From Acytostelium subglobosum LB1 (Eukaryota; Evosea; Eumycetozoa; Acytosteliales; Acytosteliaceae), in assembly GCF_000787575.1 (NCBI RefSeq), contig NW_012236528.1:621552-685551 (forward strand): a stretch of 64,000 nucleotides of DNA. The letters are read 5' to 3'. Numbering within the stretch: position 1 is the first letter of the stretch; the number at the start of each line of letters is the position of its first letter. A program made the translations under genes and the position numbers. Below the pieces are notes generated by a model, which made no database searches, had not been told where the DNA came from, and saw only the letters and a program-made list of their open reading frames with translations. Positions 33,475-44,557 of the stretch are shown piece after piece.

Positions 33475-36400
33475 CTAGACATATGCTGATGTGACGAATT
33501 CATTGACGATCTCATCCTCTGACTTGACAGTGAGCTCTACGTCTGTGTTCTGTCCATTGCCATCGATCTTCATCCTGGCACGCACCAGAACACTGACTCC
33601 ATTGACAAAGCGTCCAGACAGATAGAGAATGTGCTTGTTGGCCTTGGGCTGTGCAACCTCGGACTTCTCGCATGGCGCCATCGACAGCGTCTTGATGAGC
33701 TCCTTGATGGCGTCGTCGATGGTCTTGATCGTCACGAGCTGGAAGGTCTGCACCGATTGGATTTCCTCGGGCAGACGCTTCCACTCCTCCTGGAAGTTGG
33801 GACACATCGCGCGCTGCATATAATCCTTGGGCAGCAGCTCCAAGTCCTCGATCTTGTACTGCTCGTCAAAGCCTCCGTCGTCGGGCTCGCCAGTCGATGG
33901 GTCGATCTCGCGCACCTTGAACTTGAGTGTGTTAGCAAAGGCCAGTGTCGGAGTTGCATCGGGTGGGATGCGGATGGCGACGTAGGACGATGCGGGGTCG
34001 CCATAGGGCAGAGAGTCCACAGGCAGGTAGCACTCGAGCTTCACCAGCTTGGGGTTGGATGGTACCATCTTGACAAAGACGTTCTCCAACAGCTGATCGT
34101 TGAGTGTGTTGGTGATGTTGAACTGGAAGACGATGTGCTCGGCAAAGATGTGCTTGACGCAGTTGACCACGTACTCGGTCTCAGTCTCGGTGAGCTCGAC
34201 AAACTCGCTGGACTTGAGCAGCTTGCCATAGGCGGCAAACTGTGGGATGGCCGACAGCTGGGAGGCGTAGCTCTCCTGTGCCGATACCTTTTCCTGTTGC
34301 TGTGACTGCATCTTTGGTGTGGATGGACCACTCGCTTGCTGCTGCTTGGTTGGTGCTGACTTGTCGCCCATCACTGGGGACACGACCTCAATCACCGTCG
34401 ACACCTTGGTGATGTCGAATGGCTCTGCTGATGGCGACTCGACGTAGGCCTCCAATGAGCGTTGGAGGTTTGCAAGAGGCACGGGGATGTCATCCATCAG
34501 CAACTTGTTGAGCAGCTTGACGTTGTCACTCTTGAGCAGTGCCAGGTAGAGCGTGGCTCTGTCACGGACCTCATCGTCCTCGTCCTGCAGACAGCGCTGA
34601 ATCAAGATGATGATCTTGTGTCTCATTGGCTCAAAGAGCAGTCCAAACTTGGCCAGCGAGGAGACGGCGGCAGCACGAATCGTGCCGCTGTCCAGCGATA
34701 TTCTGTTGAAGATGTAACGAATGTACTTTGATGGTGACGATGTCAAAGGGCCTTCCTGGCCCAGCAAGTGAAGGATCTGGACCGACAAGTCTGGATACTC
34801 GCAATCCTCGATAAAGTCACAAAGCTCATTCAAGGCTAGAGTGATTGAATGAAGTCAGTTAGTCGCGATGTGAATAAGGTCAGCCTTGCGTGGCGTGATG
34901 ATGTCACATAACATACCAATCTCCTTGGACTCTGGGATATGATTTACAACATTGAGAATGGCATCGAGAGTCTTCTGCTTGAGTTGGAGTGATCCTTCGT
35001 CGCGAAGAATCTTGTTGAGGAACAGGATCAAGTGCTTGTACTTCTTGGGGAACTTGATGCTGAGCATTGTGATCGACTCGACCACAACAACCTTGAACTC
35101 ATCATTGATGTCGCCCAAGAAGTTAGTAATCTGTTTAATCAATCTCTCTACATTGGATTCATTGCCAATCTGATCGTCATTGGATGGATGGATGGATGGG
35201 AGTGTGAGTGGATGTGATGGGCCAGGAAGGACGGATGATGGACTTAACATAACATACCTTAAGCAGTGTGGTGATTGCGAGTGTAGCAATGCTTCTGTTG
35301 GAGTCTGTGATGAGGTTCTCCATGTCGAGGTTGCATGGAACAACTGCGACTGGATTGGTCTGTGCAAGTTTGTTGAGTGTACGTACGGCGGCAAAGCGAA
35401 GCGTTGGCTTGGATGAGCTCAAGAACAACTGGAGCACGCCCACTGCCGATGTGAGCTCCTTGAGTGAGGAGTTCTTGAGTGAGCATACCGAGCGGGCTGC
35501 TTCATAAGCGACCATTTCGTTCCTATCTCTCAGACGACTCTCAATATAGTCATAGAATGTACGGTCACTACAGTGGCAAAGAGTTAGCATGTGATTGATG
35601 TGATTGGATGTGATGTACATACTCTGTGTTGGTCTCTTCGATCACTTCGACAGCACAACGAATGAGATAGCATTGAGCATATGGTGATCTTAATGATCCA
35701 CGGATGAGTGAGCTGACCAGCTTGGTAACGGCCAGACGATCATGCTGCTTGATACGGTGCAGAAGAGCGAGTGCATGGTATTGGACCATGTTGGATTTGT
35801 TTGAGATGGCCTCCTGTACCTCGTTGGCCCATCGCTTGACAGTCTCTGGACTGACCTTGAGCAAGTGAATGCTGGATACCAATGCCGCAGACGATACATG
35901 TGGATCCTTCTCGACAATCGACTGCTTGAAATGTCTCTCAACCTGTGGCAGTGATGATGCCTGTAATGTATTATGGTCGACCATCAGTACCTGCTGTTGT
36001 TGTTGTCATTGCTGTGCTGTGGATGATCAACTTACATCAATAATCTTACAAAGTACTCTAATGGCATTGGCACGATATAGTTCGATCTTGTGCGACATAT
36101 CCTTGATGAGTGAACTGGTGACGATGATGGCGTCCTGTGAGATGGTGGAGAACTCCTTGAGCAACAGATAGGTCATTCTACGCAATGGTATATCCTTTGA
36201 TTGGAACAACTTTGTCGCAGCAAAGAATATATCAGTTGCCTCTGTCTTTGTGAATGTATCTCCACGTGACAACAGATACAAGAACTTTGAAATAACCAAC
36301 GCGCACTGTCTTGGTTGCAACTGTGTATCATTGAATGCTCTCTTCTCTTGAACTACCTGTCCCTTGTCCAAATTCTCGAATGGGAACTCTGTACATATAT

Positions 36401-36519
36401 ACAATAATAGTATTGTCAATATAACCTGTTGTACCTGATGTTGATTGATTGATTGATTGAATGATTGATCGCGATCACATACCATACTCATCGTCATCTT
36501 TCTTTTCAAACCTGTTCAT
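33475..36519 (-). CDS. copG: Coatomer subunit gamma (COPI coat)
   Basis: Six minus-strand exons, 36483-36519, 36036-36388, 35623-35960, 35258-35567, 34917-35169 and 33475-34835, join in phase, giving about 883 residues, the usual family length. The N-terminal alpha-solenoid is evident ([63 protein letters not shown]). A Ser/Gln-rich linker follows near residue 610, then the C-terminal appendage with [15 protein letters not shown] and a beta-sandwich and platform. Gamma-COP is part of the coat that drives Golgi-to-ER and intra-Golgi transport and binds cargo and Arf GAPs. All introns are short and one holds a (ATTG)n repeat. Identification is secure. Confidence 0.95.
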
Positions 36520-36878
36520 TCTTGTTGTTGTTGATGTTAATGTATATACTTTGTTATCTCAAACAAAGTACATATACTTGTATATATAGTGTAAGTCAAT
36601 GAATGAATGAATGAGTCAGTGAGGTGATGAATGCAAGTCATTGATTTGACTTCAAGTTCATCAAGCCCACAGTGACTTCATCACTTTGTTCATAAAAAAT
36701 AAATTTATTAATTTACATTGTGATGTGCTGTGGAGGAGATTGATGAAAGTGATGTGTGACCAGCCACCTGTGCAGGTCAAAGCTGGACACCACACACATC
36801 CTCCAACCTTGTGATCAAATGACCATGTTCATCCAGTCTCTCTCCAACTCTTGGATAAATCGGAAATATATATATACA
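36520..36878. other. Intergenic region between coatomer gamma and kinase gene
   Basis: AT-rich, with GAATGAATGAATG near 36599 and AAAAAATAAATTTATTAATTT near 36692. It should hold the coatomer gamma promoter and the 3' end of the kinase gene. Nothing coding seen. Confidence 0.5.
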
Positions 36879-39800
36879 TTACATCATCACACCACTGGTC
36901 TTGATCTCCTCCAATAGTACATTGTGTATCTGTTGTAGGTCTAGGTTCTCACCTTTGAGTGCGCCAATCTCAAGTTGTTTGTTCTCCAGGTCTTGTTGAG
37001 TGGTGGTCAACTGCTCGTTGAGTGTCTGCACCTCAGCCTCCATCTCATTGAGTCGACCGATGAGTTGGTCACTGTTCTCCTTGAAGCGTGTGATGTTCTC
37101 TCCATTGTTGATCTCCAAATCCTTCTTCTCCTTCTCAAGCTGGACGATGGCCTCATCCTTGGTGCGCAGTAGATGGTCACAATGCTCCCTGTACTCCTTG
37201 TATTGCTGCTCGGCTTCGGTCATCTTCTTGGTGAGCTCCTCTTGTGAGTTGATCATCTTCATGTTGATCTCGGTGGTGATGCTCGTCTCAAACATCTGGC
37301 TCTCGAGTTGTGCCACGCGATTGGCGCTCTCTTTCTCGATCTGCTTCATCAGCTGTAGCTGCTTCTTCAGCTCGGCAATCTCTGAGTCCTTATCGGCCAT
37401 CTCCTTGTCCCGCAGCGCCTTCTCCCTCTGCGCCTTTGCCGCAGGCACGTAAATCTCTGTGGTCTCGTCCGATGTTGGTTCGACTGGCGGGGCCTTTGTG
37501 GCTGCCCCGCCTCTATAGATGACTGATCCCTGGTCTGAGCCCACGTCCACATCGTCAACCTCAACATCAGCGTCAACGTTGGCAGCATTGATATCGGGTT
37601 GGGCCTGTCCAGTGAGGACTATCCTCGAGCATAGTAGCTCACCGATGGTGTCGCGCTTGGACCACTCATGGTGGACGGCAAGAACATTTCCAGTCTGTCT
37701 CGGCAGGAACTTGTGCAGCACATTGTCAATGCGTTCATTGATCATGGGCACAAAGTATTTGGGACGCACGGAGGACTTCTCAAACATGTCCCTAAACTCA
37801 AGCTCCATGCCAATGAGATCGTTGTACTCGATGGCCGTTTGCGTTTGGCGACGGAGGTAGTTGGCCTTGAAGGCGGCGCGGCGTTGCAGCTCGGCCTTGC
37901 ACAGGTCATAGTAGTCTGGTATGCGGTTAAGCTCGTCTATGACCTCCTTGGCATCGGACAGGTGGCTGTGGACGCCGCCCAGATACGAGACTGACTTGAT
38001 GAGGTCGTTGGTGTAGTTCTGCAGGCTGAGAACGGTCGAGCCGAGGCCAGCAGTGATCTCTTGGAATGTTTCGCAGACCTTGTCAAAGTGGTCGTTGCTC
38101 TCCTGAAGCGTTGAACGAGTCGTCAGGATGAATCCAATGTCGCTGTCCTGATTATCATTGTTCATTGACACCAGTTTGCCATTGATCTTCTTGTGCTCTG
38201 TTGTTAGTTCCACCATCTTCTTGACAGTTTGGGAGAATCTTTATGTTGGTGCGTGTAATGGAATGCATTGGTTAGTGACATGTCCAGACTTTGTTGAACA
38301 ACGACAACAACAATGTGATGATAGTTTACACTTTGGAGAAGTCTTGAGTAACTTGATTGTCAACTTGGCTTGAGCTTTGGATGAAATTGGCATAGTGTGT
38401 CAAGTTCTGATCAATGAATGATCGAATAAACAATGGAAGGTAGTCAATAAGTAACTCATTAGTGTCCTCTCCATTCTCATCGAAATTCCTAAGTTGTTTG
38501 ATCTATTTTGTAGTCATTGATTGATTGATGTTGATTGATTGAGTGAGTACGTAATGTCATCTGTAATGGATCAACTGGAACATACCTTATCACATGTACT
38601 CCTATTTGATTGGAACACTTTGGAGAGTTCATCCTGGCTGTTTACCAACTTCTTCAAGTCTACATTGTTGCCAAGTACTCCACGAACCTGTGATTGATAA
38701 TAGTCTCGCAGCAGTATGCAGTAACTGTTCAACTCGTTCGCCTTCCTCAACAACTCATTCAAGTATCTAAGTATCTTCTCCGAGTCCTCTTGCTTCTCCT
38801 AAATGATTGATTAATTGATTGATTATGTATTAGGAATTATTCCATTGACAACTCGTTCCTCCAACAGATACTTACAAACTCTGCTTTGATCTGATTGACC
38901 AATGTTGATTGAATGTCGCCATAATCCCTCACACTTGGTACATCTTCGTGCTTTGTATTGGTGTGGCGACTGGTCAGACTTCCAAGCTCGCTGATCTTTA
39001 GTGTGACCGTCATCTTGTAGAGGTCAATAAGGTAGACACGATCCTGTTTATAAGTATCCGAAGTGTTAGTAATGATGAGATAATCCAGCCGGCTGTGTAG
39101 TATCCAATCTACTTACAATTGTATATAATGGTCGAGATGGTGTCACGTTGAGTGGATGTAGACTGTCCGAATCAAAGTATGTCACCAATATCAGCTGATC
39201 CTTGAGCGACAGCTTATACTTGCTCTCAATGTTGCATGCTGTGAAGTTCTTGTGGCTATGGGGGGATGGATGTCAGCGACTCACTCAAACATACTCAAAG
39301 TACAGTATACATACTAGATCTGATAGACATCGTTGAGAGTGATGACATCTTTGTGCTGTCCCAATTGTATGTCCAGGTAGACGATCTTGCTCATGACCCA
39401 GTCGGAGCGAATGATGTCGGCCATCGTGATTCGCTTTGAAGGGTCTGGCTCGACCATCCTCAGGAGCAGCTCCCTGTACTCATCGGTACATCTATCGGCG
39501 GGCAGATCATTGATGCCCTGGACATAGTTGATGTTGTCCGATGGCTCTGGAAGTGAGATATGATAGAACAATGCACCCATTGCATAAATGTCCACTGACG
39601 ATGTATATCCGTATGGCAAGAATTGTTCTGGTGCCATGTACTTGAATGATCCAACACGTGACTGTGCCATATCATCGCCATTGATCGCTTTAGACAATCC
39701 AAAGTCTGACACTATTGATTGATTGATCGATGAGTGAGGGTCGTGGTCATCAATTGTTCGCGAACAATGAAACATACATTTGAAGACTAGTCTCTTCTTG

Positions 39801-40518
39801 TTTACAATGTTCAGGAGGATGTTGCCTGGCTTGATGTCTCGATGAATGATGTTCTTATCATGCAAGAACTGTAATGCAGAGAGTACTTGAAGGAAGATAA
39901 TCTTGAGTGTGCTCTCATCCATCTTGCCTCTGTTTGTATGATAGAACTCATACAATGTCTTGCTATTGCAGTACTCAAATACATAGGTATACTTGTCCTA
40001 TTATATATTGAATAATGTAATGTAATGTGTCAATCAAATGTGAAGTTGGATGGCCATGATAGTGTAACGGGTGATATGAGAGAACCTACAAGTATATCAT
40101 GGATTGCAACAATGTGTGGATGTGCAATTCCTTGTAGACTGGCTAGAAGAGAGTGCTCGCGATCAATGTAGGGCTTTAACTCTTTGCTGTCATAAGCTTC
40201 ACGCTTCAACAGTTTGACTGCGTATAGCTTGTTGGTGGCAGGGTCGACTGCTTTATAAACGTAACCAAATGCGCCTCTGCCCAGCTCATCCTGTCGAATG
40301 TATGTAGTCGCATTAAGAACAGCAGTCGATGATGATGAGTCTGTTGTCTGTGACGAAGAAGATGAAGATGATGATGCCAGTGGACCTGTCCTTCTAAAGA
40401 AAGGTGAATGAGCTTCATTGACATGCTGTTTCTCTGGTGTTGATCTTTGAGGTGATGATGATGGTGATGGTGACTGAGGTGTACCATTCTGGTTCCTTGT
40501 CCATTTGAATATATTCAT
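36879..40518 (-). CDS. Protein kinase fused to ubiquitin-like and ATG11/FIP200-like (or TBK1-like) scaffold
   Basis: Eight minus-strand exons, 40090-40518, 39778-39997, 39315-39711, 39117-39255, 38876-39043, 38586-38798, 38330-38502 and 36879-38238, join in phase for about 1,032 residues. Residues about 74-330 are a complete kinase: GRGAFGYV loop, AVKLL Lys, HRDIKPGN, SDFG and MAPEQ. From KIVYLDIQLGQ (about 330) to VYLIDLYKM (about 405) a ubiquitin-like fold is suggested. A helical region follows with LNRIPDYYDLC and ELQRRAAFKANYL (about 680-700), resembling the Atg17-like region of ATG11/FIP200, then a coiled coil to the end. Kinase, ubiquitin-like, helical and coiled-coil order is also that of TBK1/IKK-epsilon. 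A TAG appears at 39314-39316 only if intron 3 is retained; spliced, the codon is TA|C. Orthology is uncertain. Confidence 0.75.
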
Positions 40519-40682
40519 TCTTATGTCTATGAATACATATATAACTATACAGATACAGATAATAATAATAAATAGTAGAGAATAATACAAGGTGGTGAAG
40601 ATGTAGTTGTGTTTTTGCTTTGCACGTGTGGTTTTTGAGTTTTTGTCTCAAGTAAGTGGGAACTTGAAAGTATGAAGTGTGA

Positions 40683-40724
40683 GGGTTAGGGCAAGGGTAA
40701 GGGTTAGGGTTAGGGTAAGGGAAG
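40683..40724 (-). repeat. Telomere-like GGGTTA/GGGTAA array upstream of kinase gene
   Basis: Plus strand reads GGGTTAGGGCAAGGGTAAGG and continues with further GGGTTA units; on the sense strand of the kinase gene it is C-rich (CCCTAA/CCCTTA). It begins 165 bp upstream of the kinase start codon and is flanked by unrelated genes, so it is interstitial. Confidence 0.7.
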
Positions 40725-40756
40725 GATTGATCGATCAATAATAATAATGATATTCT

Positions 40757-42966
40757 TTAATCAAGATTGAGCATTAGATTGTATTCTAGATGTGTGGAGA
40801 GTAGTGACTCCAATTTGTCACGTGATGTAATTGTTCCACCTTCAAGCCGATGATTGAGTACTAATATATCACATTGTTGTTGTTGTTGATTATTATTACT
40901 ATTACATTGTCCAATCTTCCTAATATATAACTTTTGGAATAATCCATCTACTAATATAAGGCTATTAACCATGGAGTCCATTAACCATTTTACCCATTCT
41001 TTGCTCTTGAACATGAATTTGGTTGGTGGATAGATGTTGTAGTATATAGTCAATTGCTTCAGGTTGAGATTGATGTTTGGCAATGTCTTGATATCACCGC
41101 TCAATATTAGTTCGATTGGATGTTTGGCAACTGCGGCCATGAAACGATCGCATGACTCATCCACCACACGGTTTGAAGAGCTGCGCAGCCAAGAAGTAAA
41201 GAATGATGTGATCTTGCCTGTAACTGTTGAGCCCATTGAGTTTGACCCGATCATCCAATTGTACAAATGATCGAGAGTGAACTTGTCTGTGTAGGTCTTG
41301 AAGAAGTCTGTTGCAATGACAAGAATGATTGTTGTAGTGCTCACGACGGATCCATGGCCACTACCACCATCGTGATCAATGGAGAATGTCAGATTGGTGA
41401 GTGACACGGGTAGAATAGACGCTGAGAGTGAATGAGTATACTTGCTGCCAAGGGTCAACTTGGCTAGACTGGCTGGGAGTGAGCCCTGTTCAAACTTTCT
41501 CTTGTAGTTATGACCGAGGACGAGCTCAGTGAGTGAAGGTGGAAGGACGCCAGGTGGAAGTGGCATGTCGAACCCAACTCCAAACCTGAGCACTGTGAGC
41601 GATGAGGGCAGTGATCTAATCTCAATCGATTTGTTGAACTGTGCGCCTAAGTCGAGGCTCTTTAACGAGTCTGGTAGGATGTCTGGCGGCAGAGGATGAT
41701 CATACATGCCAAGCCTCAACTCTGTGATTGTGTCAGGCAGCTCTCCAACATGTAGTGGTTGATTGAACATCTCCAACACCAGCTTTGTGACGCCTGGCGG
41801 TATGGCGCCAACAGAGAGTGCGTTGTTGAACTGGAAACTGAACAATAGTTTGGTTAATGATCTAGGGAATGTTTCAGGTGTCACAGGTTGATCGAATCTC
41901 TTCATCAACTTTAGAAATACAAGAGTGGATGGTAGTGATCGAGGTATGATGTGGCTCACGTTCATGGACAGCTCCTTCAGGCCCTCGGGGAGCACTCCGC
42001 GAGCCAGGGTTTGATCAAAGTTGTCCCCCAAAGAAAGGATGCTAAGTGAGTTGGGCAGCACACCAATGTCCAGTGGCTGATTGAACTGTCGACCGAATAT
42101 AATGTTTGTGATACTGTGTGGCAACACGTCTGGCATGATTGGGCTGTTGTAGTTCTTGCCAAAGATCAGCTTCCTCAGGGACTCGGGCAGGACACCCTGA
42201 CCAATCGGAAGGTTATACGACATGCCCAGAGATATGATCTTCAGTGACTGTGGCAGAACGCCAATGTCGATGGGCTGGTTGAAGTTGGCGCCCATCAACA
42301 GACTGGTAAGGCTCGATGGCAAGGCATTTGGTGGCAGTCTCTGGTTGTACCCATCACCAAGTATCAAGATGATGAGGTTCGGAGGCAACACCGGTTGTCC
42401 ATTGTAGGACATTAGGTCATAGCTCCTATTGAATCTAATCATCTTTAAAGTGTCTGGCAGTATACCTGGCGATATATATTCAACTTCGCCGAAATATATA
42501 CATTCACATGACTTCACAGACGAGGATGACGAAGATGATTGATCGCTATTACTAAGCTGTCGTCTATACTCATCGAAAGTAATATGAGTCATTGTCTCTG
42601 GGGTCGTTGTCATTCTCAACATTGATCCGACCTTAAGATCCACAACTACGTAGGTAGGTACGTTGTAAGTTGAGTTGGGTTGAGATGAGTTGTTAACAAC
42701 ATTCATTCATTCATTCTCGATAATGACTCCAATGACGTACCCAACACATCTTTATCAATCTGTTTCTTGATAAGATCACGATACATTGGAATCAGTCGCT
42801 GTGTCTGAGAGAAGTAATTGGAGTATTCAAAGGTGATGTATTGTTGTCGCTGACCATACATTCTCCTACAAGTCAATGACAAACAGATCACATCCACCGG
42901 ATTGTCGCCCAACATCCTAACAACATGCTTCAACAGCACATTACTAAGATCATTCAATGATTGCAT
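40757..42966 (-). CDS. F-box / FNIP-repeat protein
   Basis: Two exons, 42741-42966 and 40757-42645, joined in phase 1, give about 704 residues. The intron (42646-42740) has a GTACGT donor and a CTACGTAG acceptor. Without it the sequence looks like two overlapping frames at GAATGAATGAATG, which would split an F-box from its repeats. Residues about 5-60 (NDLSNVLLKHVVRMLG, CLSLTCRRMYGQRQQYITF) are F-box-like. About a dozen FNIP repeats of roughly 22 residues follow, with the pattern FNQPLDIGVLPNSLSILSLG. A divergent C-terminal domain ends the protein. FNIP repeats form LRR-like solenoids and are hugely expanded in dictyostelids; a role as SCF substrate receptor is inferred from the F-box only. 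Confidence 0.85.
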
Positions 42967-43370
42967 TGGTGTCGTGGTTGGTACTTCTGAATGGATTGAA
43001 TGATTGAATGATTGAATGAATGAATGATGAATGAGAGTGATTGATATAAATAGAAGTAAGTATCTTATCTATATATCTATCTTGGGATACTAAGATAAGA
43101 TAAGATTAGTATAATTATGTATCTTTGAGTTGAATGTTTAAAGATATTATTGTTAATGACGTGGTGTTCACTTTGGCTCGGAAGTTTAGTCGCCACTTCC
43201 GACCCCAAGGACCAGCCCAATACCGAGCAAGAAAAAGACAACTCCACTTCAGTTGATCATGTGAAACGCTCTCGAACATTCCATGCCACAGTACATTAAC
43301 CATTCAACAACAATGCACCCTTTCATTCATTCACTCAATCACCTCAAACATCTCAATCAAACATTCAATC
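42967..43370. other. Intergenic region with nested inverted repeats
   Basis: Divergent region between the FNIP gene and the papain-like gene. It starts with GAATGATTGAATG repeats (42997-43030), includes AGATAAGATAAGAT near 43090 and a less AT-rich block at 43160-43240. In that block CGGAAGT (43179-43185) pairs with ACTTCCG (43195-43201), and GCTCGG (43176-43181) pairs with CCGAGC (43223-43228). Confidence 0.55.
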
Positions 43371-44451
43371 ATGAATAACAACAAGTTAATCACCATTGTA
43401 GCACTCATTTGCTTTGCAATTGCTGTTACTGCTGCCGCCAGACCAACAACAACAGAGACAGAGTACCGCTCATTGTTTGCTGGATGGATGCTAAAGTACC
43501 AACGTAACTATGAGCACCATGAGTTTGCTCATCGTTATGCTACCTTCAAGGCCAACCACCAGTACATTGTCAACTGGAATGCTCGCAACAGCCAGACCAA
43601 GCTCGGTTTGAACAAGATGGCCGACCTCACCAACTCTGAGTACCAAGCACTCTACCTCACCCTTCGTGCCCGCACCGTCCAGACCGAGGTCGAGTCATTT
43701 GTTCGAGAGACACCAATCGTTGGAAGTGATGTCACCATCGTTGACTGGAGGTATGTTGTGGTGAAGAGTGGGATAGTTAACATAAGGTAGCGAGTCACTA
43801 ACATGATTGATTGATAGGGCTCATGGATTCGTCACACCTGTTGACGACTTTGGTATGTGTGCTGCCAGCTATGCCTACGCCGCTGTTGGCTCGATGGAGA
43901 CAACAGAGGCCATCGTTAATGGCAAGTTGATCCCACTGTCTGACCAACAAATCATTGATTGTTCGGCCAAGTTTGGTAACCAGGGCTGCAACAGCGGTCT
44001 TCCCCTCTACACCTTTGAATACGTGGTCGAGAACAATGGAATTGATACTGCCGCCGCCTACCCATGGACCGGCAAGTCGGGCAAGTGCAAGTTCTCACCA
44101 ACTGAGATCGGCGCCAAGTTCTCAAGCTACGTCAATGTCACCACTGGCTCCGAGGCCAGTCTCGAGGCTGCCGTCAACCTCACATCAGTCGCCGTGTTGG
44201 TCGACGCCTCCCACTCCTCCTTCCAGCTGTACGACGGTGGTGTCTACTACGAGCCAGGTTGCTCATCCACCGAGTTGGACCTAGCCATGCTCGTCGTCGG
44301 ATATGGTATTCAAACACCATCGACTGGCTACTGGATCGCCAGAAATGACTGGGGCGTTGACTGGGGTGTCAATGGATACATCATGATGGCCAAGGACAAG
44401 CACAACAACTGTGGTATTGCCTCAGCCGGAAACTATCCAATCGTTGCTTGA
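43371..44451 (+). CDS. Papain-family protein lacking catalytic residues (pseudoprotease)
   Basis: Two exons, 43371-43750 and 43818-44451 (phase 2), give 337 residues. It has a signal peptide (MNNNKLITIVALICFAIAVTAAA), an inhibitor_I29-type propeptide (LKYQRNYEHHEFAHRYATFK, LGLNKMADLTNSEY) and a papain-fold mature domain. The active-site segment reads TPVDDFGMCAASYAYA where active enzymes have a DQGQCGSCW-type sequence: oxyanion Gln becomes Phe, catalytic Cys becomes Ser and the next Trp becomes Tyr. The catalytic His in the usual NHAV segment is replaced by Leu (LDLAMLVVGYG). The Asn of the NSWG motif survives in RNDWG. Structural Cys (QGCNSG, DCSAKFG) remain. The frame is intact, so this looks like a preserved non-enzymatic secreted or lysosomal protein, not a decaying gene. 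Confidence 0.9.
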
Positions 44452-44557
44452 ACAACAACACTGTTGCTATATTAAAGAGAGTAATCCAGTTTATTACATC
44501 ATCATCATCATCATCGTCATATTGCCACTCGCTCGCTCGCTCGCTCACTCACACCTC

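Noticed and set aside
38571-39316. Kinase as a separate gene ending at the TAG (39314-39316)
   Set aside because: TAG spans a GTATGT donor and the downstream exons join in phase at TA|C, giving one continuous protein.
42700-42710. Two overlapping genes at GAATGAATGAATG
   Set aside because: An intron with GTACGT donor and CTACGTAG acceptor joins the F-box exon to the FNIP repeats in phase.
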